This document shows positions 26,142-33,564 of a DNA stretch of 64,000 bases, piece after piece. Both the position numbers and the translations under genes were made by a program. Positions within the stretch are counted from its first letter, which is position 1; each line of letters starts with the position of its first letter. The stretch lies in assembly GCF_022898935.1 (NCBI RefSeq), contig NZ_JALIRP010000002.1, positions 62,001 through 126,000 of the forward strand, in the 5' to 3' direction. Source of the stretch: Paenibacillus mangrovi (GTDB lineage: Bacteria > Bacillota > Bacilli > Paenibacillales > Paenibacillaceae). The notes below the pieces were generated by a model. It saw only the letters and a list, made by a program, of their open reading frames with translations. It was not told the origin of the DNA and did not search any database.

Positions 26142-26861
26142 TCAGGTATTAACCTCTTCTTCACGTTTGAGAAACCGGAATGGCGAGCGGTTGTTGGCCC
26201 GGTAAACCTTCCCCATTCCCCCGTACCATAGAAAAGCCATCAACGGAACGATAAACCACAGCCAATACTGTGTTATGGTGGCAAGTATCAAGTCGTATAC
26301 ACCGTGCCAGAACCATGGAATCAAAATCGAATAGGCCAGAAAACGCTTCGCCTTTGCACCTGTAGAGAAACGGGCCCGTCCAAGATAATATCCCATCATC
26401 ACCCCGAACATAGCATGGCCCGAGACCGGAAGCAGCGCCCGAAGGAACATCGCCGAGGTGGAAGCGTGACTGTACCAGGCGTACATAATGTTTTCAACCG
26501 TAGCAAATCCAAGTGAAATGGCAACCGCGTACACAATACCGTCATATGGCTCGTCAAATTCCGAGTGGTTATAGATGATTTGATACAGTACAAACCACTT
26601 GAGGAACTCCTCCACTAAAGACGAAATTACAAATGACTCGATGTAGGGATTGCCACCGAAACTGCTAGTCAATCCCCGCTGGATAATCATCACGGGCACG
26701 ACAATCAGGAAGCCGAACACAAATACCTTAATTACCATCGTCAGCGGTTCCTGATCGTACCTGTCCTTCAGATAAAAATACGTCAAAAGGGCGAGACCCG
26801 GCGCTAACGCCGAAGCAATGACCGAAAACCAAAACACCGTTTCTTTTCCCCCTTTATCCAT
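26142..26861 (-). CDS. prsW: PrsW-family intramembrane protease
   Basis: Polytopic protease; in B. subtilis PrsW makes the site-1 cut of anti-sigma factor RsiW. The 239-residue protein shows the family motifs SSLVEEFLKW (Glu-Glu), GFATVENIMYAW, PVSGHAMFGVMMGYYLG and WFWHGVYDL, spread over about seven hydrophobic segments. Whether RsiW is the substrate here cannot be told. It is upstream of the ypeB region as in Bacillus. Confidence 0.88.
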   Translation of the reverse strand: MDKGGKETVFWFSVIASALAPGLALLTYFYLKDRYDQEPLTMVIKVFVFGFLIVVPVMIIQRGLTSSFGGNPYIESFVISSLVEEFLKWFVLYQIIYNHSEFDEPYDGIVYAVAISLGFATVENIMYAWYSHASTSAMFLRALLPVSGHAMFGVMMGYYLGRARFSTGAKAKRFLAYSILIPWFWHGVYDLILATITQYWLWFIVPLMAFLWYGGMGKVYRANNRSPFRFLKREEEVNT

Positions 26862-26878
26862 GTATTTTTATCGCTTAT

Positions 26879-26925
26879 AAAAAGCATTCATCCCATGAAA
26901 TCCTTGTTCATGGGATGACGCTTTT
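26879..26925 (-). terminator. mecA terminator
   Basis: CATCCCATGAA and TTTCATGGGATG pair with flanking AAAAGC and GCTTTTT, giving a long stem followed by five U residues at the end of mecA. Confidence 0.8.
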
Positions 26926-27538
26926 AATCCTGTCGATTGAAATGCTCGCGGATCACCGCAATTGCATTCTCCTGCATGACAACCTTACCATATTCATCAA
27001 GAACAGCTTCAGTATAAGAAGCAGCTTCCCCATATTCAGCCAATACAGCTATAAGTGAAGGATGCTTATTGGAATCGATCTGTTCAGGATCCATATACAG
27101 CACCCATTTATCTTTATAATGATAAAGACGGCCTGCCTCGGTGATATGACCGCCAAGAACATGTGCAGCTTCAATCAGTACCTCAAAATCGTTAAAAGCA
27201 TATACGATGGAATCACTCTGCTCCAGGGTCACTTCCATTTCATACACTTCTTCAGGAAGCTCATCTTCCCCTAGGAGACTGTAATGCTGATGATCATATT
27301 TTCCTCGGGTCACGATGACGACCATGCCTTGAGCAGGCAGAGCAAAGACTTCGACAGCGAGCGGTCCGGTTGCATCAAAACCGAGTTCGTTATAGGCTTG
27401 ATCCATCATTTCGGTGAACAGCTCATGGACCTTTGGAAGCTCTTGCCACATGTCTTCCTTCTGGATTCCGCGCTCACTCAGATCGTCGAACGTGAGGAAA
27501 ATCCGTATCTTATCTGAGCTCAATCGTTCTATTTTCAT
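26924..27538 (-). CDS. mecA: MecA/YpbH-type ClpC adaptor
   Basis: Adaptor that brings substrates such as ComK to ClpCP. The N-terminal substrate-binding domain is recognised by MKIERLSSDKIRIFLTFDDL, followed by an acidic linker and a C-terminal ClpC-binding domain with SIVYAFNDFEVLIEAAH. The product has 204 residues, nearer in size to the YpbH paralog, whose gene lies in this position in B. subtilis. Start ATG 27538 follows GAGGAGGATCCTGTC. Confidence 0.88.
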   Translation of the reverse strand: MKIERLSSDKIRIFLTFDDLSERGIQKEDMWQELPKVHELFTEMMDQAYNELGFDATGPLAVEVFALPAQGMVVIVTRGKYDHQHYSLLGEDELPEEVYEMEVTLEQSDSIVYAFNDFEVLIEAAHVLGGHITEAGRLYHYKDKWVLYMDPEQIDSNKHPSLIAVLAEYGEAASYTEAVLDEYGKVVMQENAIAVIREHFNRQD

Positions 27539-27663
27539 GACAGGATCCTCCTCTGCAAGCAATGTTATAACAAATTATGATGACTCCACTAATGTGTGCT
27601 GAAAATAGTCCTATGTAAGTATGTTATCATTATATAACCAGAAATGCACGCTGTAAAATAGAC

Positions 27664-27707
27664 AAAAAAAGAATCATTTTGAGCGTCTTCCGCCCAAAAA
27701 TGATTCT
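27664..27707 (-). terminator. Terminator of the YtxH-like gene
   Basis: AGAATCATTTTT and AAAATGATTCT form the stem, with an inner GGCGGAAGACGC loop region and seven U residues after it. Confidence 0.85.
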
Positions 27708-27724
27708 AATTGCTTCGGTTTCGT

Positions 27725-28039
27725 TTAGAAACCAGGTATGGTCGTATTTGTTTCCTTCATAATCATATCCACTTCTCTTTTCACATCCGGATTGCTGTTG
27801 ATGAAGTCATGAATGTGCTTCATGCTATCTTCCTTCGAATGCGTTTGGGCATACTGGTTGCTGTTACTGCTGTAGCTATTGCTGCCAGAGCTGCTTGCTA
27901 CCATGGTACTGGCGCCGATGTCCATCATTTTTCCTGCACTTTGAGTGATTGCGGAAGTGAGCGACCCTTTGTTTTTAGACATAATGGCTGTCGCGCAAGC
28001 ACCGATGAGGACACCGCTTATAAATGACGAAGTATTCAC
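27725..28039 (-). CDS. YtxH-like small membrane-associated protein
   Basis: A 104-residue protein with a glycine-containing N-terminal hydrophobic segment (SFISGVLIGACATAIM), then a Ser/Asn-rich linker (SSSGSNSYSSNSNQYAQ) and a charged helix at the end. YtxH-type proteins share the short N-terminal segment but have no firm function. I start at GTG 28039 after AAGGAGGTTGTATTT. It is divergent from the deacetylase gene, sharing a 93-base spacer. Confidence 0.65.
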   Translation of the reverse strand: MNTSSFISGVLIGACATAIMSKNKGSLTSAITQSAGKMMDIGASTMVASSSGSNSYSSNSNQYAQTHSKEDSMKHIHDFINSNPDVKREVDMIMKETNTTIPGF

Positions 28040-28132
28040 AAATACAACCTCCTTATGTGATAGAATCAAGTGTATTGTTCACGGAAAAGGACATACTCAT
28101 GCGGTATAAAAACAGGAAAGAGAGATGAAAAA

Positions 28133-29059
28133 ATGGTTAAAAAGACAGCCGCGTTTCTTCTTGTTACTGCAATGTTGTTAAGCGCCTGCGGCGACAAAAA
28201 AGATATGCCAAAGAATTCAAGCTCTGTTAACCAGAACAACTCCGAAGCGACAGCAGGAGCCGTTCAAGGCATCGGGCCGGATTCTAATCAGGGAAACGAC
28301 AGCAAAGAAGCAGCTTCCAGCGACGCTGGCAAAGATGTAACCGCAATAGATGACGGTGAAAAGAATAAGAACAATACCGACCCTGCTGCAGATCAGAAAG
28401 ACGAAGCCTCCATATCTAAGACATACCACATGAATAAAGCATACAACATTGTTCCTAATGAAGAGGGTACAGAGAAAAAGGTCGTACTGCTGACCTTCGA
28501 TGACGGTCCTAAAAAAGCCGAATGGATCAACAGCCTGATCGATACGCTGGACAATCATCATGCAAAAGCGATTTTTTTTGTTAACGGTTACAGAGTTAAG
28601 GAAAATCCAGATCTACTCAAGCTGATTCATGACCGCGGTCAAATTATTGGCAATCACAGCTGGGATCATATTTCCTTAAGAAAAGAACCTGAGGCAAAAG
28701 TGAAGCAGCAAATTGAGGATGTGCAAAAAATTGTTAAAGACATGATCGGTGAAGCACCGGTGTTCTTCCGACCTCCTTTCGGTGAAGGGGGAGACATCGG
28801 CAAAAAGATCGCCAAGGAAAACGGCCTTCTCTATATGACCTGGTCAAACGGATCACTGGACTGGACAATGAAGTCCAAAGGGACCGACAATCCCCAAAAG
28901 GTTATTCAGAACGTGATGGACCAGCTGCATGCGGGAAGCAATATTCTGATGCATGAGCTGCCTTGGACAGCCGAAGCGCTTGATCAATTACTCACCCAGT
29001 TGGAAGCGAGTGGTTATACTTTCGTAGACCCCCGCAGCATCGAGCTTGAAATGCGATAA
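28133..29059 (+). CDS. Polysaccharide deacetylase lipoprotein
   Basis: Exported lipoprotein with a NodB-type deacetylase domain, acting on cell-wall or other N-acetylated glycans. The signal segment ends in LLSACG with Cys19 as lipid site. A Ser/Asn/Glu-rich linker of about 80 residues follows, then the domain with LLTFDDGPK (metal Asp), GNHSWDH (HxxxH metal ligands) and FFRPPFGEG. One of few plus-strand genes. The ATG at 28133 follows GGAAAGAGAG; an earlier in-frame ATG at 28070 would spoil the signal peptide. Confidence 0.9.
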   Translation: MVKKTAAFLLVTAMLLSACGDKKDMPKNSSSVNQNNSEATAGAVQGIGPDSNQGNDSKEAASSDAGKDVTAIDDGEKNKNNTDPAADQKDEASISKTYHMNKAYNIVPNEEGTEKKVVLLTFDDGPKKAEWINSLIDTLDNHHAKAIFFVNGYRVKENPDLLKLIHDRGQIIGNHSWDHISLRKEPEAKVKQQIEDVQKIVKDMIGEAPVFFRPPFGEGGDIGKKIAKENGLLYMTWSNGSLDWTMKSKGTDNPQKVIQNVMDQLHAGSNILMHELPWTAEALDQLLTQLEASGYTFVDPRSIELEMR

Positions 29060-29068
29060 CAAGCAGTT

Positions 29069-29109
29069 AAGCACTCTATCCTGCCGATGACTGAGGATGA
29101 GTGCTTTTT
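29069..29109 (+). terminator. Deacetylase gene terminator
   Basis: AAGCACTC with ATCCT pairs with AGGAT and GAGTGCTT, followed by five T residues on the plus strand. Confidence 0.8.
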
Positions 29110-29126
29110 CATTTTCATTGCCACAA

Positions 29127-29972
29127 TTAACATTCTTCAGGAGCCTTTTTCAGCTGTATAAGATGCATCTCAGCGGGACAGCATAAACGCAGCGTAACAC
29201 GGCGATTGCCGAACCCACGGCTGATTAGCATTTGCGGGCGTTTCACCAAAGCCTGAGGCTGATACCATTTGAACCAGCCGCAGTCATATTTACGGTAGAA
29301 AGCACTCAATCTGATGGCGCCAAAAAAAGGCAGCCTGATCTGTCCGCCATGCGTATGCCCGGCAAGAATTAAATCCGCCGGCTTGGCGGAGACATAGCGC
29401 AGCCAAGCAGGATCATGGACAACAACAATCCGGCATACAGACGAAGAATCGCTGCCCCCTAGTTCAGGAAGCTGCGGATACCCGTCGCGCTTACTCAGCG
29501 GTTGATCGACGCCAGTCAGGCAGACATGTTCTCCGCTGCGTTCGAGCAGCACATTTTCGTTTCTGAGAAGGGTTCCCCCTACTTCACGTAGTAACCTCGC
29601 TAAACCTGCCGGATCCGCCTTCAAATCATGATTACCGTACACAGCATACATAGGACCTATTTTCGATAAAATCTCCAAATTAGCCTTAACACGTTTCAGC
29701 GGTACATTCTTCTCCATGATATCGCCACCGAGTATCACTAAATCAGCTTTATTCTGATAGGCCTGCAGATATTCTTCCGAAAGCTTCCGCTTATGAATAT
29801 CCGAAATGAAAAAAATGCGGCTTCCATTAAAAGCTTCCGGCAGTCTTTCGAGCATAACCTCGGAACGGGTTACGTCATGAAGTCTGGCTTCATAGGACAT
29901 TCTCGCAAAAATCAGCACACAGCCTGCAGCAATAATTCCTATAATCCATATATAAAGGGCCCCTGTTACCAT
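29127..29972 (-). CDS. Membrane-anchored metallophosphoesterase, YpbG-like
   Basis: Calcineurin-type phosphoesterase with all metal motifs: SDIH (residues 57-60), GGDIME, GNHD and GHTHGG. An N-terminal hydrophobic segment (ALYIWIIGIIAAGCVLIFA) anchors it. Substrate unknown; related proteins include UDP-diacylglucosamine hydrolase-like enzymes. The order here follows the B. subtilis ypbD-ypbE-ypbF-ypbG-ypbH region. Confidence 0.85.
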   Translation of the reverse strand: MVTGALYIWIIGIIAAGCVLIFARMSYEARLHDVTRSEVMLERLPEAFNGSRIFFISDIHKRKLSEEYLQAYQNKADLVILGGDIMEKNVPLKRVKANLEILSKIGPMYAVYGNHDLKADPAGLARLLREVGGTLLRNENVLLERSGEHVCLTGVDQPLSKRDGYPQLPELGGSDSSSVCRIVVVHDPAWLRYVSAKPADLILAGHTHGGQIRLPFFGAIRLSAFYRKYDCGWFKWYQPQALVKRPQMLISRGFGNRRVTLRLCCPAEMHLIQLKKAPEEC

Positions 29973-30436
29973 AAATCCTCCAGTGGCGGTGCGCCCTTCA
30001 CTCCCCAGTATACGAGAAATGCAGTTAATACAAGGAACAAGAAAAACAAAGAGTTCGTAAAATATTTGCTGATTACATTTTTGCGGTTGCCATATTTTTC
30101 AGCCCTTGTCGATGCTGAATCGAGTTCCTCTTCTGAACCAGCTCCTGCGCGGCCCTTATTATGCTTTACAGCACGAGACCTGTAGGTCTGACCTGAATTA
30201 GATCCATTAGAAGATTCGGAACGGCTTTTTCTCGGAGCTTGCGCTGCACCACCTTTTCGTCTCTTCGTTGAACTTACCCGGCTCAAAGCAGGGGCAGCTG
30301 TGGATTTCTTCGCTTCCCTGCGGCTATTGACCGATTTAACCTGTCGATCGTCATCAGCTGAACGAGGGGGCTTTTTTGATTGGTTTTTTTTTGTATTTCT
30401 GTTATACGTCTTAACTCTACTTAATTCACTACTCAT
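29966..30436 (-). CDS. Basic, low-complexity tail-anchored protein, YpbE position
   Basis: A 156-residue protein. Residues 1-125 are rich in Lys, Arg and Ser (NTKKNQSKKPPRSADDDRQ and similar) and probably disordered. A single membrane segment near the C-terminus (SLFFLFLVLTAFLVYWGV) is followed by a short exported tail. B. subtilis YpbE in this place has a LysM domain; I see none here. The ATG overlaps the CPBP protease stop as ATGA and follows GGAGGGAATC. Confidence 0.7.
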   Translation of the reverse strand: MSSELSRVKTYNRNTKKNQSKKPPRSADDDRQVKSVNSRREAKKSTAAPALSRVSSTKRRKGGAAQAPRKSRSESSNGSNSGQTYRSRAVKHNKGRAGAGSEEELDSASTRAEKYGNRKNVISKYFTNSLFFLFLVLTAFLVYWGVKGAPPLEDLW

Positions 30437-31026
30437 GATTCCCTCCGAAATCGAATCACTAATCCGGAAATACAATCTATCGCAAAATGGCAAACCACTG
30501 GGGCCAGCAGTGTTCCGGAATGTATATAGATGTATCCGAGACCATAGCTGCTCAGGAAAACCCAGCCCGTAGGGATCCAATGCTTCAAATACCGTACATG
30601 TATAACCGCGAACAAGATACTTGTCCAGTAAGGACCGATTGAATATTGTATGGCGCCCCGGAACAACAGTTCTTCGCATACGGCCACAATAGCGGAAATC
30701 AATACAATATGCCATATAGGACGGTTTTGAAACAGCATATTGTTGATTCCCCCGTCATCCATTACTTCTTCCGGGGTAACCCGTGACACCAGAAAATCAA
30801 TGAGAAACATGATAGCGGCCAGTCCCAAACCCCATGCCATAAAATAGTCGCCTTTGTGTGTCACAAACAACTCAAGGGGATTTCTTTTCTGACATAATAT
30901 CCATATCAACCCGATAATGAAGGTAAGACCTTGTGTAAGATAAAGATTAATCAGCAGCAGCCGGTCTGTCAGCTGATCAGGTGTGGCCTGCTTCAGTTTG
31001 GGCACACGGAATTTAAATTTTTTCAT
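30433..31026 (-). CDS. CPBP-family intramembrane protease, YpbD-like
   Basis: The 197-residue polytopic protein has the family's first motif CEELLFRGAIQ (EExxxR) around residue 117, a second histidine in FAVIHVRYL and a third motif VCHFAIDC. Such CAAX/bacteriocin-processing enzymes cleave membrane peptides; the substrate is unknown. Its stop overlaps the next gene. Confidence 0.88.
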   Translation of the reverse strand: MKKFKFRVPKLKQATPDQLTDRLLLINLYLTQGLTFIIGLIWILCQKRNPLELFVTHKGDYFMAWGLGLAAIMFLIDFLVSRVTPEEVMDDGGINNMLFQNRPIWHIVLISAIVAVCEELLFRGAIQYSIGPYWTSILFAVIHVRYLKHWIPTGWVFLSSYGLGYIYIHSGTLLAPVVCHFAIDCISGLVIRFRRES

Positions 31027-31043
31027 ATTATGCCTGCCTGTCT

Positions 31044-31190
31044 TTAGTTATTAAGCGATACAAGGATCATCACCACTTCACCGACTCCCACCGGCAGTAG
31101 GATGTCGTCACCTTCTATCATACCGTATTTTTGCCTTATCGTGAATTCGAGCGCGATTGGCTCATATAAACCTGCAGTTACATTGGCCAA
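31044..31190 (-). pseudogene. Possible AbrB-like fragment or small gene, 48 codons
   Basis: An open frame reads LANVTAGLYEPIALEFTIRQ, then a GMIEGDDILLPVG-type turn and VVMILVSLNN. The pattern strand, (I/R)xxxGIxEGD, strand resembles the second half of an AbrB/MazE swapped-hairpin domain. Upstream there is an in-frame TAG five codons before the TTG and no ribosome site. It may be a decayed remnant or a leaderless small gene. The similarity is only by eye. Confidence 0.35.
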
Positions 31191-31303
31191 GCTGCCTTTT
31201 TTCTTCTAGTAAGAAAACGACATTTTTCTTGTGGAATCCGGCAGAATATAATAAAAATCATAGCAGATATTGCGAAGAAGATTCAAGGAGGCAAGGTTCC
31301 CTA

Positions 31304-31333
31304 TTGACAGAGTTGAGGGTACCATGATACATT
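31304..31333 (+). promoter_or_regulatory. Promoter of the serA T-box leader
   Basis: A perfect TTGACA (31304-31309) is 18 bases from TACATT (31328-31333), just upstream of the T-box stem I. Confidence 0.65.
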
Positions 31334-31340
31334 ATGAAAA

Positions 31341-31618
31341 AATTAACGAGTTAAACCGATGAAGGAAAAAAGATCCTTGAGAGTCTTCAGAGAGCCGGTG
31401 GTTGGTGCAAACCGGTGACAGTCAAGCCGTCTTAGCGTTCCAGAGAAGCTGCATTGAACCTTCAGTAGGTGCAGCCGGGTCATTTCCGTTATCAAATCTG
31501 GTCTGAATAGACCTCTGAGGCTGTCGGCTTAAATCGGCGGTGAATTAGGGTGGTACCACGAACAACTCTCGTCCCTTACTACGCAAGTAGTGTGCGGATT
31601 GAGGGTTTTTTTGTTATA
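31341..31618 (+). promoter_or_regulatory. T-box leader of serA, probably serine-specific
   Basis: The T-box sequence AGGGTGGTACCACG lies at 31547-31560 and the stem-I features AGAGAGCCGG and GGTTGGTGCAAACCGG at about 31390-31414. It is followed by a terminator (AACTCTC with GAGGGTT around an inner CTTACTAC/GTAGTGTG hairpin) ending in seven T residues at about 31612-31618. Uncharged tRNA pairing with the T-box favours the antiterminator. Aligning the specifier region to typical leaders places AGC (Ser) at 31434-31436; this codon is an inference. The rest of the 31191-31820 gap holds only this leader and its promoter. Confidence 0.9.
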
Positions 31619-31820
31619 TTACGCCCTAGATTTGCTTGACGTGCCTAGGCTAGCGCCCATCAGCGAGACGTCATACCTTAATTCTTTTATACAGCACCGC
31701 GTTGCCCAGGGAATACAGTATTTCTATAAAGCGATGATGCGTATGGTTTTACGGGAATGTATTTCATACGGAATACAGCCCTCTATTATAAGTGTTCCAA
31801 CAGAATGAGGAGGAGAAACC

Positions 31821-33410
31821 ATGTTTAAAGTATTAGTATCGGATCCAATCAGCGATCTGGGTATTCAGCAGCTGATGGATGCAGCCGACGTCCAGGTAGA
31901 GAAAAAGACGGGACTCGGAGAGGATGAACTCGCAGCTATTATCGGAGAATACGACGCCCTGCTCGTCCGCAGCCAAACGCGTGTTACTGAAAAGATTATG
32001 GCAGCTGGCACCAAGCTCAAAGTCGTTGGCCGTGCAGGAGTAGGCGTGGACAACATTGATCTTGAAGCGGCAACCAAGCGCGGTATTATCGTTATCAATG
32101 CTCCAGATGGCAACACCATCACAACCTGTGAGCATACCTTTGCCATGATGATGGCTCTTGCGCGCCATATCCCGCAAGCTTATGCAAAAACGGTGGGCGG
32201 TGTTTGGGACCGCAAATCCTTCCTCGGCGTCGAGCTTCGAAACAAGACTCTCGGCGTAATGGGTATGGGCCGCATCGGAAGTGAAGTAGCTAAACGCGCC
32301 AAAGCATTCGGAATGAACATCTTGGCGTTTGATCCCTTCCTGACACAGGAACGTGCCGAGAAGATGGAAGTCAAGCTGGCATCCGTGGATGATATCATTC
32401 GCAATGCCGACTTCATGACCGTTCATACTCCGCTGACACCAGAAACACGTCATATGATCTCCCGTCCACAGTTTGAAGTCATGAAAAAAGGAATGCGCAT
32501 CATCAACTGCGCACGCGGTGGAATCATCGACGAAGTGGCTCTCGTGGAAGCTATCAATGAAGGTATTGTGGCCGGTGCAGCCTTTGACGTATTTGAAATC
32601 GAGCCGCCGCAAATTGATCATCCGTTCCTGTCAAATCCAAAAGTTATCGTGACCCCTCACCTTGGCGCTTCGACCGTAGAAGCCCAGGAAAACGTGGCTA
32701 TCGACGTTTCTGAGGAAGTCCTTCATATCCTACGCAACGAGCCGTTCAAAAACGCTGTTAACATGCCTCCGGTAGCCGCAAGCGTGATGAACCGCCTGCA
32801 GCCTTACTTCTCGATCGGCGAGAAGCTCGGAAGCTTTGCCGCGCAGTCAGCGAACCAGGCCGTGAATGAAATCCATGTTGATTATGCCGGCGACTTGTCG
32901 GATGTCGATACGCTTCCACTTACACGTTACATTGTGAAAGGTGTGCTTGCCCATCATCTGGGAAGCGGAGTCAACATCGTCAACTGCATGCATCTCGCTA
33001 AATCCCGTGATATCAATGTGGTGGTGACCAAAGCATCGAAGTCCAAAGGCTTTACTAACCTGCTGACCGTTACGCTGAAGACACAAAACAATGAGGAAAC
33101 GCTGGTAGCCGGTACCCTTCTGAACGGATACGGCGAGCGGATCGTGCAAATTGACAAATTCCCTGTCGATGTGGCACCGGAAGGCCATCAAATCCTTATT
33201 TCCCATAACGACAAGCCGGGTATGATCGGCAGCGTCGGCACGCTTCTTGGCCAAAACGACGTCAACATCGCCTCTATGCAGGTTGGTCGTAAAATCATCG
33301 GCGGCGAAGCCATCATGATTTTGACCGTCGATAAAGCCGTACAAAAAGACGTGCTGAATCAGCTGACGACTCTGCCTGAACTAAACAGTGCCATCGAAAT
33401 TACACTGTAA
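31821..33410 (+). CDS. serA: D-3-phosphoglycerate dehydrogenase
   Basis: First step of serine synthesis, oxidising 3-phosphoglycerate. Domain order in 529 residues: substrate and NAD domain with GMGRIGSEVAKRAKAFG (about residue 147) and the catalytic His in TPHLGASTVEAQENVA; an allosteric substrate-binding domain (about 320-450); and a C-terminal ACT domain (HNDKPGMIGSVGTLL). This is the long three-domain type. AGGAGGAGAAACC precedes the ATG. It is controlled by the T-box upstream. Confidence 0.97.
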   Translation: MFKVLVSDPISDLGIQQLMDAADVQVEKKTGLGEDELAAIIGEYDALLVRSQTRVTEKIMAAGTKLKVVGRAGVGVDNIDLEAATKRGIIVINAPDGNTITTCEHTFAMMMALARHIPQAYAKTVGGVWDRKSFLGVELRNKTLGVMGMGRIGSEVAKRAKAFGMNILAFDPFLTQERAEKMEVKLASVDDIIRNADFMTVHTPLTPETRHMISRPQFEVMKKGMRIINCARGGIIDEVALVEAINEGIVAGAAFDVFEIEPPQIDHPFLSNPKVIVTPHLGASTVEAQENVAIDVSEEVLHILRNEPFKNAVNMPPVAASVMNRLQPYFSIGEKLGSFAAQSANQAVNEIHVDYAGDLSDVDTLPLTRYIVKGVLAHHLGSGVNIVNCMHLAKSRDINVVVTKASKSKGFTNLLTVTLKTQNNEETLVAGTLLNGYGERIVQIDKFPVDVAPEGHQILISHNDKPGMIGSVGTLLGQNDVNIASMQVGRKIIGGEAIMILTVDKAVQKDVLNQLTTLPELNSAIEITL

Positions 33411-33443
33411 CATTTGGACATATCCTGCCCAAGCTGCTATTTC

Positions 33444-33479
33444 AAAAGCGCATGCCCTATACAGTGGCATGCGCTTTTG
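33444..33479 (+). terminator. serA terminator
   Basis: AAAAGCGCATGCC and GGCATGCGCTTTT form a perfect 13-bp arm hairpin after serA; it is nearly symmetric and could work in both directions. Confidence 0.8.
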
Positions 33480-33525
33480 ATTTTGAATTGTTCCACGATG
33501 AACAAGATTAAACTCTGAACTTCAA

Positions 33526-33553
33526 CAAAAAACACCCCAGTATGAGGTGTTTC
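33526..33553 (-). terminator. resE terminator
   Basis: AAACACC and GGTGTTT form a stem, followed by a U tract on the minus strand, just after resE. Confidence 0.75.
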
Positions 33554-33564
33554 TTGGAATAATC

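Noticed and set aside
25895..26152. 85-codon plus-strand frame with AAGGAG upstream
   Set aside because: It is fully antisense to the zinc-ribbon gene, the translation lacks recognisable features, and its ribosome site is only four bases from the ATG.
31833..32621. 262-codon minus-strand frame
   Set aside because: Antisense shadow of serA; Cys/His-rich translation typical of reverse-complement codon bias.
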